Shown here: positions 29,717 through 38,756 of the stretch, one piece after another
Layout: each line of letters starts with the position of its first letter
Numbering within the stretch: position 1 is the first letter of the stretch
Origin: JAMQKA01 sp034521835
GTDB lineage: Bacteria > Bacteroidota > Rhodothermia > Balneolales > Balneolaceae
Length of the DNA: 64,000 nucleotides
Direction: 5' to 3'
Assembly (NCBI GenBank): GCA_034521835.1
Contig: JAXHMA010000010.1
Location: 186,001 to 250,000, forward strand
Translations under genes and position numbers: made by a program
Notes under the pieces: generated by a model
Told to the model about the DNA's origin: nothing
The model's input: the letters and a program-made list of their open reading frames with translations, nothing else
Database searches by the model: none

Positions 29717-30743
29717 AATCGGGCACGCTGAATGTTTTTAGCATGCCCTTTTCAGCGGGATCAGGAACTTCGGCAATCCAGGCGTATTCTCCTGGTTCAA
29801 GATCTACTTCCAGGTAAGCCGTACTGCCGCCCACCATCTGCATGCTGCCGCCCAAAAATGTAGCGCCAGCAGGAGCTTCCACAAGTAATCCCTCTTCTTT
29901 GGTCCAGTCCATCCAGGTGGCAACCTCATCCAGCAGCCCCTGGTCATAATTCTCTTCCAGACGTACCAGATGGGCATTATGTCCAAGCAGGTGCGCATAA
30001 GCAGTCTGATCTCCAAAATTTATAGCTACCGTTTGCTCACCCTCTTCTATCTTATCCGGTACATCCAGGCCAGACTGCGCAATCATTATCTCCATGGTTG
30101 AACCTGGTTCTTCTTCTCCTGATGACTCTTCTTTGACGGTGAAGAGCTCCAGCATACCGTTGTAAGTGTGGAATTCCTGGTTCTCATCTTTTACGTAGCA
30201 TTCTGCGATGTATGTGCCCGGCTGCAGGTTCACAGTAGTTTGAGATGTCTGATCTGTAGATGTAAATCCCGGTCCACCCATAGGCACAGTTCCGGGATCC
30301 AGATACCATGGCGCCGTCTGAGAGATGGCTCCAATCAGGTTGTTCACAAATTGCTGATAGGTAATTTCCCCGGATATATAGGGATTAAATTCTTCCTGGA
30401 AAGGGACCGTTACCGTTTCATACAAGTGGTCTCGCAATGGTTGGCCGGCCGCCTGGGCAGCGTCTATCGCCTCTTGAGGCATCTTTATTATATTAAAGAA
30501 ATGTAGACTATGCGTCTCATTTACAAAACGGAAGGTGGTCCACCCGTAAGCCAACTCCTTTTTGCTCATCTCATAAATATGTTTATTCAGCTCATGATCA
30601 TGATCGGCCTTTATCTCTACAACTTCTCTTTCAGATGACACCGGATCGTGCAGATCTGTGCATGATCCAGCTAAGAATATGAGCGGTACAATTAACAGTC
30701 CAGCAATTTTCTGCAGGGGATTTTTCATGTTATTCGATTCCAT
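29715..30743 (-). CDS. Lipoprotein with two beta-sandwich (cupredoxin-like) segments
   Basis: I place the start at ATG 30743, not at the upstream in-frame ATG 30785, because GGAG lies 8 nt before it and because this gives a short n-region before the lipoprotein signal (GLLIVPLIFLAGSC). The mature part has two similar beta-rich modules: one around VNLQPGTYIAECYVKD and one around LEVDLEPGEYAWIAEVPD. Both end in a GxY strand as in blue-copper-like or immunoglobulin-like folds, but no Cys/His/Met copper set is visible. Function unknown; probably in the outer membrane facing the periplasm. Confidence 0.65.
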   Translation of the reverse strand: MESNNMKNPLQKIAGLLIVPLIFLAGSCTDLHDPVSSEREVVEIKADHDHELNKHIYEMSKKELAYGWTTFRFVNETHSLHFFNIIKMPQEAIDAAQAAGQPLRDHLYETVTVPFQEEFNPYISGEITYQQFVNNLIGAISQTAPWYLDPGTVPMGGPGFTSTDQTSQTTVNLQPGTYIAECYVKDENQEFHTYNGMLELFTVKEESSGEEEPGSTMEIMIAQSGLDVPDKIEEGEQTVAINFGDQTAYAHLLGHNAHLVRLEENYDQGLLDEVATWMDWTKEEGLLVEAPAGATFLGGSMQMVGGSTAYLEVDLEPGEYAWIAEVPDPAEKGMLKTFSVPD

Positions 30744-31431
30744 ATCTACTCCGTTTTTTGGGTGATGAATGTAAGTCATTCCCATTATAAGGAGGGCCCC
30801 TTTTTGCCTCCGTTTTTCCTCTTAGAGTATTTCTAAGAGCTTATTTTTCATCAATTTATTCTATTAAATTTAGAATACTCGTATCTGCCGATCTGCAAAA
30901 AGAAGAGGAAGACGATGACCACGCTTTTTTGAGCGGCCCCAAAAGATTGGCTGTATTTGTTAACCTCGTTCTTGCCAGAGCACGGGAATACTTCATCCTT
31001 TTAAGTGGTATTCAGCCCTGAATGTGATCTCCAGAACTTCAGTACGATTTCGATAAGACCATTTCGGAAATAACCCTGCAGCTTCATCTTGAAATTGGAT
31101 ATACAAGAGTCAAAAATGAAGCATATAAATGTTTTAAAATGACTCGCAGCTCTCTGCCTGTAATTTCCAGCGGATGTTATCGGCTCTGAATCTTTTTTCA
31201 AATGTGGAGTAAGAGTACGTAAAAATCGCCCCTGCAATACAAACAACCAAACCCGGAAAAGAAACGACAGGCTCAACTCTCCCAGCAAGATCGAAGCCTA
31301 TAGGCTGTAGTATATGCAAGGCCTGAGTCATTTTTGAAAAGCGAATGGGAAAGGATACCCTGCAAGGCCGGAATATTTTCAGCAGACTGCCAGCGCAAAA
31401 GAGTCGATTTCTGGCAAGAATAATAAGCAGG
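30744..31431. other. Gene-poor stretch of about 690 bp
   Basis: Overlapping open frames on the minus strand (31001-31288, 31134-31496) have no family-like pattern, odd composition and no ribosome binding site, so I do not call them genes. A fragment reading FPGLVVCIAGAIFTYSYSTFEKRF might be a remnant of a membrane protein. The 30744-30840 part should hold the lipoprotein promoter. Confidence 0.35.
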
Positions 31432-31891
31432 CTAATTTTTATTGAGCTTGTCGTGGGGGCGTTGAAGGTCGTCTGGGAGATCTTCTTCGGTTTCACGCAG
31501 TTTTTCCAGGTAGCCGGCTCGTCTCTTCACACCGCTCTTTATTCCATAATAGGCACCGAGATACACCGCAAAAATATTGGTAAGGGTAAACACCATATGT
31601 GCTTCAGCAAGGGCTGTCTCTTTGGTGTAGATCCACACCAGGGTGGGAAGTACGAGCAGCGTTGCCATCAGATAGCTGATCCAGGAGGGGTGCTTGAGCT
31701 TTTTGGTATACCGGCGATTCATACCGTAGCTCATGTTCACAAATACAGAGTCCAAATCCAAACAGGGCGACATAGCCTATCCATCCGGGTCTGTTTACAT
31801 AGATCAGAAGACCGTTCGTAAAAATGATAAACAACAGACCAAAAACCACGGATCCTGAAACGTAGGCGAATGTTCGTTGCCAGCTTTCCAT
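31432..31891 (-). pseudogene. Small integral membrane protein, one frameshift
   Basis: ATG at 31891 starts MESWQRTFAYVSGSVVFGLL with two hydrophobic helices, then the frame moves near 31745 to one reading VFVNMSYGMNRRYTKKLKHPSWISYLMATLLVLP, which has two more helices and a charged C-terminal tail. The repaired protein is about 152 residues with four membrane segments. I recognise no family. It lies upstream of a gene-poor stretch and beside the EnvC-like gene, both on the minus strand. Confidence 0.5.
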
Positions 31892-31974
31892 AAAATTAAA
31901 TTAGCTATCAGTTGATTAGGATGTATCCTCAAAATAATAAACAGGAAGGGAAAACGATGACTCTTTTTTACTGA

Positions 31975-33351
31975 TCAGTTGCTCTTATATTTTAGAAAAA
32001 CTATTTCTCTATTTATTGGCCAGCCAGGCTTCAGGATTGAGATTTTGGTTGCCTCTCGCACCATAAAAAAGACTGACTCTCCCCGTGCTGAGTTTTGATC
32101 TCCCGAAAGGCCGATGGCATCACCCGCTTCGAGTATAGCATTTTTACGTACCATCACTTCGCTTAAATTGCCATAAGCAGTAATATATTTGCCGTGCTTT
32201 ACGATGACCACATCTCCATAATTGGGCAAGGGCTGTACAGCTACTACGTAGCCGGCGTGAACCACCCGAACCACATCTTTAGGCTTGGTGACAATCTCTA
32301 CCCCCAGGTTCTCCGTTACCGTACCGTAGACCGGGTGACGGCGACGACCGAAATGCTCTGAAATAGTACTGCTTTCCACCGGCCATCGCAGCTGTCCTTT
32401 CTGCTTGGCAAAAGACTGCTCCAGGTTATTGAGCCGTTCTTCATTGATATAATCTTCGCGCTCAATCGGTTCAGAATACTTGGCCACCTCTTTGGCCCGT
32501 TCCGCATCGTTCTCGATAGACTTAGCCGCCGCCAGCTTCCTTTTTCGTTCGGCCTCTAATTTTTCAATCCGTTCTTCCATCGCTTTACGGACCCGCTCCT
32601 CCTCCATGATCAACGACGTAAGCGTTTCATCCAACTTCTGTTTCTGGTCTCGTATTTCGGCCAGCCGATTTTGAATCTGCTCGCGGTTGCTGCGCAGCTT
32701 CTTTACGTTGGATTCCTGCTGTTCTTTCTTGGCAGCCAGTTCTCTTTTTTCAGCTCGAATCTCTGCCAGCACGGATTTATTCTTTTCACGTGCCTCCTGC
32801 AGCTGCTTGCGCGATTGCTCCAGATTAGCGGTGGTCTGCTTTATTTGCTGTGCCTGCTCCTGGCGATGCTCCTCAAACTTGTTGAGATAAAACGCGCGCA
32901 CCAGCATCTGGTTTACCGATTCCGACGACATGATCAACGCGAGGCGGGAGGTGCGACCATGCTTGTATACATAGGAAAGCGTTTCCTTATAGTTTTCTAT
33001 CAGCTTGTTCAGCTTCTCTTTGTTCTGTTCAATCTCATTTCCCGTAATAGAAATCTCTTCCCGAATGTGAGACAGCTCGGTTTCCAGCTTTGAAATTTTT
33101 TGATCCTGCAGGGCGATCAGGCGCTGCAGGTCTTCATACTTGGAATAGAGCTCATCATATTTTTCCTCAGCCTGCACCACACGATTTTCAAACTCATCAA
33201 TACGGGCGTTGATCTCCTGGATTTCAGCCCGGGTAGCTTCCTGCTTTTTAATCAACTGCTGACGTTGCTCCTTATACTGCTCGACCTGGCTGAATCCCCT
33301 GAACGGGATGCTCAGCAAAAAAAGAAACAATATGAGAATAGTGCGTTTCAT
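31975..33351 (-). CDS. EnvC-like murein hydrolase activator, degenerate LytM/M23 domain
   Basis: A 458-residue periplasmic protein: signal peptide (residues about 1-21, ending FRGFS), a very long coiled coil (about 22-305) and a C-terminal LytM-type domain (about 325-455). The fold landmarks are there (HFGRRRHPVYGTV; YGDVVIVKHGKYITAYGNLS), but the zinc ligands are not. The usual HxGxD reads NLGVE, the YxHL reads YGNL, and the HLHF pair reads VFFM. It should therefore not cut peptidoglycan but activate an amidase at division, as E. coli EnvC does. It overlaps the DUF4292 gene by 4 nt, a Bacteroidota-like arrangement. Confidence 0.85.
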   Translation of the reverse strand: MKRTILILFLFLLSIPFRGFSQVEQYKEQRQQLIKKQEATRAEIQEINARIDEFENRVVQAEEKYDELYSKYEDLQRLIALQDQKISKLETELSHIREEISITGNEIEQNKEKLNKLIENYKETLSYVYKHGRTSRLALIMSSESVNQMLVRAFYLNKFEEHRQEQAQQIKQTTANLEQSRKQLQEAREKNKSVLAEIRAEKRELAAKKEQQESNVKKLRSNREQIQNRLAEIRDQKQKLDETLTSLIMEEERVRKAMEERIEKLEAERKRKLAAAKSIENDAERAKEVAKYSEPIEREDYINEERLNNLEQSFAKQKGQLRWPVESSTISEHFGRRRHPVYGTVTENLGVEIVTKPKDVVRVVHAGYVVAVQPLPNYGDVVIVKHGKYITAYGNLSEVMVRKNAILEAGDAIGLSGDQNSARGESVFFMVREATKISILKPGWPINREIVFLKYKSN

Positions 33352-34130
33352 TGGGTTACAAATTTTACATCATTTGGAAGATCAATTTCAAGATCCAGGT
33401 TGCCGGGATTTACCTCCAGCGACTGGATCAACAGCGCCACCTTTGATTGTGCATCAGCACTGAAGATAGTAACTCTTCGCGGAAGATTGAATCCCCCGAT
33501 AGAACCGTAGGCCTCATAAATTATGCGTGAATAGGGCAGTCCTGTACTTCGGGGCTGATCCACTCGTCGCACGTTAAAGCCATTTTTGTCCACAAACACC
33601 TCCGCGCCGGTCTCCAGCAACAGCAGGTAGCGGTCTTGTGATTCATACACATTTTTTACTCGGTCAGCCTGGGGAACAAAATTCATCATTTTCAAAATAT
33701 TAACCGAGGCCAAGTGCTGAACGCTGGTCATTTGATCATCGCGCACCGATATTCTGTGGGCTATTTTATCTACCTTATTGTAGACCAGCAGGGAATCGCC
33801 CTCTGATAGAATCTGCCCCCCTTCAATGCCGAGAGTATTTTTAATAGTCACCAGGCTTTTCTGCCGATTACCCGAAAAATAGACCGTGACCCGCTCCGTG
33901 TTACCTGGTTCGCTAACAATCGCCTTGCCCTTGCCCTCAATGGTTTTCAGCGATAAGCTGTAGTCCGGAATAGCAGAGAGAATAGAGTCCGCACTGATTG
34001 AGGCGCGCCTGAACTCCTGGTCTTCATCCACCGTGGCGATACGCGGCGAGGAACAGGCCGCAGCAAGCACGGAGATCAGAGAGTAAAAAATAGAATTCGG
34101 GTATGCACAACGGTATGCTTTATTGTACAA
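33348..34130 (-). CDS. DUF4292 lipoprotein (LolA/LolB-like fold)
   Basis: 260 residues with a probable lipoprotein signal (LISVLAAACSS), although the n-region is long and a later start is possible. The body has the alternating strands typical of the LolA-like DUF4292 family (KTIEGKGKAIVSEPG; VTIKNTLGIEGGQILSEGDSLLVYNK). In Bacteroidota it sits between a TPR gene and an EnvC-like gene, as here, and is thought to help lipoprotein or envelope biogenesis. It is coupled to the EnvC-like gene by ATGA overlap and lies 2 bp from the TPR gene. Confidence 0.8.
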   Translation of the reverse strand: MYNKAYRCAYPNSIFYSLISVLAAACSSPRIATVDEDQEFRRASISADSILSAIPDYSLSLKTIEGKGKAIVSEPGNTERVTVYFSGNRQKSLVTIKNTLGIEGGQILSEGDSLLVYNKVDKIAHRISVRDDQMTSVQHLASVNILKMMNFVPQADRVKNVYESQDRYLLLLETGAEVFVDKNGFNVRRVDQPRSTGLPYSRIIYEAYGSIGGFNLPRRVTIFSADAQSKVALLIQSLEVNPGNLDLEIDLPNDVKFVTQ

Positions 34131-34132
34131 TT

Positions 34133-35817
34133 TTATCTTTCAGATGAGAACGGGAGCTGTCTTTTTCGAAGCGCTTTCTTCCACCATTCTTTGGCACTGT
34201 CGAGGTTGCCCAGCTCCTGCATCACATCGCCCATATGCTCCAGCACTTCTGCACTCGCGCTGCCGGTGTCGATGGAGGCCTTAATATATTTTTGGGCCTT
34301 TTCGTATTCCCCTTTTATAATACACCCATCCCACCGTATCGAGGTAGGAGGGATTATCGGGAACCTGTTCAATCGCTTTGAGTGCCATCTTCTCTGCTTT
34401 TTCAAGTTGTTCATCACGCTCGGAAAGATAGTATGCATAGTTATTAAGCACATTGTGATTCTGCGGGTCCAGCGAAGGGCCTGCTCGTAGGATTTTTTTG
34501 CATCCTCCCATTGGTCCAGGGCCGAATAGGCATCGCCCATTGAGCCAAAGATAGCCGACTTGAACGGTTTGCGCGAGGGCGTCTGGGAGGCTTTTTCGAA
34601 CCAGTTTAAGGACTCCTGCTGCCGGCCTGTTGCCAGGTAAGCGTTGCCGATAAAGTAGAGTATAAAAGGATCCTGGAAGATATTCATCCGCTTTTTTACC
34701 CGCTTCGATAACCTCGGTATATCTACCCTCGGCCAGTAAAAGCTGCATGCGCTGCCGCCAGGCCATGTCGTTGCGCGGGGCCAGCTCGTTCGTTTTGGCC
34801 AGGGCTTTCAACGCTTCAGTGTTGTTATTTTCATTCAGGTAATAATCTGCAGCAAGAGCATATGCAGGGCCATATTCCGGAGCCGTTTCCGTAAATTTCG
34901 TGAGCATATTTTCCAGCGCCAGTTTTAAGTGTTTGTTATTGGGCTCCTGCTGGTAGCGCGAAAACAGGTACTGGGTGACATCCAGCTTTGCCTCTTTGTT
35001 GACGATGGGATCGGACACTACATTTCCCAGCAGTGTACCCACGCTGTCCCATTGGGCTTCCTCCACATAGATATCGGCCAGCATCACCAGTGTTTTGGGG
35101 TTGCGCTGGTTTTTGTCAAGTGCCTCCCGCAGCATCTGTTTGGCATCATCGGTTTGGTCTACCTCAAGATAATAATTGCTGAGCATATGCAGCGTAGAAA
35201 GATTATCGGGATCCAGCCCGCGTATTTTCTTCAGCTGCACGATGGCCGAATCCCGCATATCCAGGTCGTTGAAATTTTTGCAGTTTCTGCAGGTATATAC
35301 CGATATCCGGCCCAGTCTTGTTGAGCAGTTGAGTGTATATTTTATTTGATTCCAGGTACTGCTCATGCTGGGAATAGACATTCGCCAGCTCTGACATCAC
35401 ATCAGTGGCATTGGGATGATACTTTAACGCCAGTTTCAGCTGATCGATGGTGGCTTGATTTCGCCCGGCCCGGCGGTAAATGTTCGCCAGCTGCAGGTGA
35501 TACCATTTGTTTTGCGGTTCCAGCTCGGCTGCTTTCTTGCCGTAATACGCCGCATTTGAAAGGTCATCAATCGCCAGGTAAGCATCAGCCAGGGCATAGT
35601 TAACGCCCGCATGTTTGGGCAAATCCATATAAGCAGTGGAAAGATGATCGAGTGCGCGCTCGTAATTTTCGTTCTCAAACTCTTCTAGCCCCTTGATATA
35701 TGCTGCATGGGCCTTCCCCTCACTATTAGCTGAAGAACTGGTGCTATCTTGTGCCTGCAGAGCCAAGGGTAAAACGAGACAAAGCACAAGTAACAGGGAT
35801 GATTTTTTTCGAAACAT
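34133..35817 (-). pseudogene. Periplasmic tetratricopeptide-repeat protein, frameshifted
   Basis: A signal peptide (SSLLLVLCLVLPLALQAQ) starts at 35817. TPR units follow in three frames: 35817 to about 35250, about 35330 to 34580, and 34687 to 34133. Typical repeats are YALADAYLAIDDLSNAAYYG, LANIYRRAGRNQATIDQLK and YLDTVGWVYYKRG. The repaired protein is about 560 residues of roughly a dozen TPRs. Such proteins scaffold envelope complexes; with DUF4292 and the EnvC-like protein it forms a three-gene unit. Indels near 35280, 34690 and 34320. Confidence 0.8.
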
Positions 35818-35987
35818 AAACGTAAATCAAATTATTGCTACAAAAACAGGTAATACAACGGAATTGTGAGACTAATAGTACAACTTACAGCGATGGAAAT
35901 CTAGCTGCTGCTGTCGATATCTCTTGCCACTCTCTCAGAAGAAAATATTGTAGGATTTATCTCCCCGAAACATGACTTCCTCCGCGT

Positions 35988-36731
35988 TCAGGATATCGCC
36001 TTTCTCCAGGTGTTCAGCTTATCAAATGCGTGCATCATGCGGGCCCCGTACCAGCTAAACCATTCGCCCTCTACGGTAAGAACCCGCGTATCCGGAAGAT
36101 GTTCTTTAACCTCATCCACATGCTTTTCTTTAAAGGGAAACGGCTCACTGCTGAGCAGTACCAGCTGCGGCTTTCGTTGCTTGATGCTATCAAGTTTTAT
36201 TTTAGGATAGCGCTGCTTCTCCTCAAATACATTTTCCAGGTTCCAGTGACTCATTACGTCATGGATATAGGTATCAGATCCCACCGTCATCCAGGGATCG
36301 CGCCAGATCAGATAGGCCGTTCGAATGGATGGTTCTTCCGGTCGCTGTTTCAGCAGCCGGGTCACTCCTGAGGTTAAATCTTTCGCTTTCTCGTCCCTGT
36401 CGAAAATCTTTCCGAGCCGGTGAATCGCGATCAGGGCGTCTTCGATGGTGGCGATCTGGGTCAGATGCACATGAAAATGATGTTCGAGCTTCTCAATATC
36501 TTCCTTGCGATTCTCCTCTTTGTTGGCCAGGATGAAATCAGGGTTCACCTCACAGATGGTATTAAACCGCGGATTTTTGGTCCCGCCGATGATCGGAATA
36601 TCCTCGACATCGGGCTCCGGATGAATGCAGAAACGAGTACGCCCTGCCAAACGATCTTTGAGTCCAAAGTAAAACAGCAGCTCCGTAAGGCTAGGAACAA
36701 GGCTGATGATGCGATTATAGGTATCGGCCAT
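35988..36731 (-). CDS. BtuF/FhuD-like helical-backbone metal receptor without signal peptide
   Basis: 247 residues starting directly with the conserved RIISLVPSLTELLFYFGLKDRLAG block of cobalamin/iron-chelate periplasmic binding proteins, then GGTKNPRFNTICEVNPDFILANKEENRKED and a C-terminal lobe with AYLIWRDPWMTVGSDTYIHDV. No export signal is present and no ABC permease is nearby. Family members of this type exist as stand-alone cytoplasmic proteins. Ligand unknown (corrinoid or metal chelate by homology). Start ATG 36731 leaves only five residues before the first conserved strand. Confidence 0.78.
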   Translation of the reverse strand: MADTYNRIISLVPSLTELLFYFGLKDRLAGRTRFCIHPEPDVEDIPIIGGTKNPRFNTICEVNPDFILANKEENRKEDIEKLEHHFHVHLTQIATIEDALIAIHRLGKIFDRDEKAKDLTSGVTRLLKQRPEEPSIRTAYLIWRDPWMTVGSDTYIHDVMSHWNLENVFEEKQRYPKIKLDSIKQRKPQLVLLSSEPFPFKEKHVDEVKEHLPDTRVLTVEGEWFSWYGARMMHAFDKLNTWRKAIS

Positions 36732-36943
36732 AATGTATTTCTGGTTCGATTGTTTAACGTCTTCTCATCCCGAACATAAACAAGGGTCTCGCAAGTATTG
36801 TGTAGCGTATATTTTTGACGTCAGATCAACCACATAACTCTTTTGGTGTTTCTGAGTAAAATAGTTCAAGACCGATTTCGGATAGAAAATTTTCAGATCC
36901 TTTTTAATCATAAAACATTAATCGATATTTAGAATACTTGCTC

Positions 36944-37808
36944 CTAAAACCGCCGCACAATTGACTCTACTTGTCGCCCGTAATGGCCTCCAAACAGGTT
37001 AGTGTGTACCAACAGTGGATATAGATTATAAATATCTTTTCGGCTACTGAAACCCGATGCCAACGGCCATACCTCCTCATAGGCACGGTAAAAATCGGAC
37101 GAAAATCCGCCGAACATATGGGTAAAGGCCAGCTCAATTTCTCTGTGACCATAATATACAGCAGGATCATAGATCACCGCTTTTCCCTGGGTGTTGAAAA
37201 AGTAATTGCCGCCCAGAGATCTCCATGTAACAAACTGGGGGGCTCTTCGGGAAAATATCGGGCAGCTGCTGGTACATGTTTTCAAATAACGAACGCGTAC
37301 TGGATGAGAGCTCCCCACTGTCGAGCGCCATCTTCAACTGGGGCTCCATCCTTTGCTGGATGAAGAAATCGACCCAGTTTTCCTGCCAGTTGTTGGACTG
37401 CGGCAGCTTGCCGATGTAATTGTCATGATTCAGCCCGAATCGCTCTTCTGTAACCTTGTGCTGGGCAGCCAGCTCTCTTCCAAAATCCTCCGCCGAGGAA
37501 GAACCTGCACTGCCTTCTTCAATATATTCCAGCAACAAATACCCGATGTGTCCATCATAGGCGCCCTGATCGATTACCTCGGGCACTAAAAGATCAGTGC
37601 CCGCCGAGGCCAGCAGGTCAAGCCCTTTCACCTCCTTCACAAACAGGTCCGAATCAGTAGTGGGGTTCCATTTTAAAAAACAGGGGCCGGCATCTTCCAG
37701 TTCAATCAGCGCCGCCTGGTTGATACTGCCGCCCGAGGCGCGTTTCGTTGATACGATAGCCTGCCCGCTATGCTCTTGAATGTGCGATATAAGTTGATCT
37801 GGAATCAT
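36944..37808 (-). pseudogene. Fructosamine kinase family protein, one frameshift
   Basis: Fructosamine-3-kinase-like enzymes phosphorylate glycated amines for deglycation. N-terminal part from 37808: SGGSINQAALIELEDAGPCFLKWNP (nucleotide-loop and Lys region) and YLLLEYIEEG. The catalytic LHGDLWGGN motif is split by an indel near 37205 (LHGDLW in one frame, GGNYFF in the next), then AVIYDPAVYYGHREIELAFTHMFGGF and YNLYPLLVHTNLFGGHYG complete the family's C-terminus. Repaired length about 288, as expected. Next to a low-molecular-weight phosphatase on the same strand. Confidence 0.85.
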
Positions 37809-37886
37809 TATTTAGTGTTGGATGGTGAGTTTTAAAACTAGAACATCAGAATAGTAGGGCCGGTATTTTTCTACTTTGTTTGCCAT

Positions 37887-38405
37887 TTATTCCTCTTCTA
37901 TTTGCTGCTCAAGCTCATCCAGCAGCGATTCACAGCTGCGTTTCACCACTTGGAAGACATTTTCGAATCCCTGCTTGCCGCCGTAATAGGGATCGGGAAC
38001 GGCGCCATCTCCGGGCTGGGGATCGAAATCGCGCATCAGGCCGATTTTTTCGCTGAATCGGTTTTTACGATCCAGGTTTTTAACATTTTGCAGGTTATCA
38101 TGGTCCATCGCCAGAACCAGATCAAAATACTCCAGGTCGCCGTATTCGAATTTTCGTGACTTTGAGTGAAGCTGCACGCCATGTTTATTCGCTATTTGCT
38201 GGCTCTTGCTGTTGGCCGATTCCCCAACATGATACGCAGAGGTGCCGGCCGAATCGACCTCAAAATACGATTGGTATCCCCGCTCATTTACCAAGTGCTG
38301 AAAAATACCCTCTGCTGTAGGACTCCGGCAAATATTGCCCAGGCAAACAAAACAGAGCTTGTATGGATATTCCTTTGTGATCTTTTTTTGAAGCGCTTGT
38401 TCCAT
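37887..38405 (-). CDS. Low-molecular-weight protein-tyrosine phosphatase
   Basis: 172 residues with the P-loop CLGNICRS (Cys21, Arg27, Ser28) and a C-terminal DPYYGG general-acid segment. The reaction removes phosphate from phosphotyrosine or related low-molecular substrates. The N-terminus has about 15 extra residues and the C-terminus an acidic tail, but the length is close to the family. The pairing with a fructosamine kinase gene is common in proteobacteria and cyanobacteria, so a shared deglycation role is possible but unproven. Confidence 0.88.
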   Translation of the reverse strand: MEQALQKKITKEYPYKLCFVCLGNICRSPTAEGIFQHLVNERGYQSYFEVDSAGTSAYHVGESANSKSQQIANKHGVQLHSKSRKFEYGDLEYFDLVLAMDHDNLQNVKNLDRKNRFSEKIGLMRDFDPQPGDGAVPDPYYGGKQGFENVFQVVKRSCESLLDELEQQIEEE

Positions 38406-38643
38406 CTTTCCAGTGTTAAATATTGAGTTATCAAAAGTTACATTGTTGTGCGGGACACTGTAAATAATACAGAGCTACAGACTCGAAAAAATCAGGCCTG
38501 AATCAAATATTTAAAAAGGATCTATCGACTCATCCGTTCAGTTGGTTTGATAATTTCCCCCTCATACTCTTTTATTTCTGCTCGGTCTATGAATTTTTAG
38601 AGTGAAATAATATGAACAGATCATTCAAAACTTGTATCTTAAG

Positions 38644-38700
38644 CGCTATTTTCGGTCGCAGGTTATGCATAAGGCATAACACTCCACACCGAAAGTAGCG
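38644..38700 (+). promoter_or_regulatory. Large two-tier hairpin in the ileS leader region
   Basis: An outer stem of 13 bp (38644-38656 with 38688-38700, one U-G) encloses an inner perfect 7-bp hairpin GTTATGC/GCATAAC (38662-38668, 38674-38680; 5-nt loop). It is not followed by a T tract, so it is not an ordinary terminator. It lies 57 bp before ileS. A short open frame 38612-38698 (28 codons, three Ile codons) runs through it, too weak to call a leader peptide. A possible second small repeat GTCGA/TCGAC (38738-38753) lies immediately upstream of the ileS ATG. Confidence 0.5.
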
Positions 38701-38756
38701 TTAAAGTTTGTATATTTTAGGTTTTAATAAAATAACAGTCGACTTAAATCGACCTT

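Noticed and set aside
31134..31496. Possible membrane protein gene on the - strand
   Set aside because: Overlaps the small membrane protein end, has no ribosome binding site, mixed composition; at most a remnant.
38612..38698. 28-codon leader peptide for ileS attenuation
   Set aside because: Only three scattered Ile codons, weak ribosome site and no terminator/antiterminator pair; mentioned with the hairpin only.
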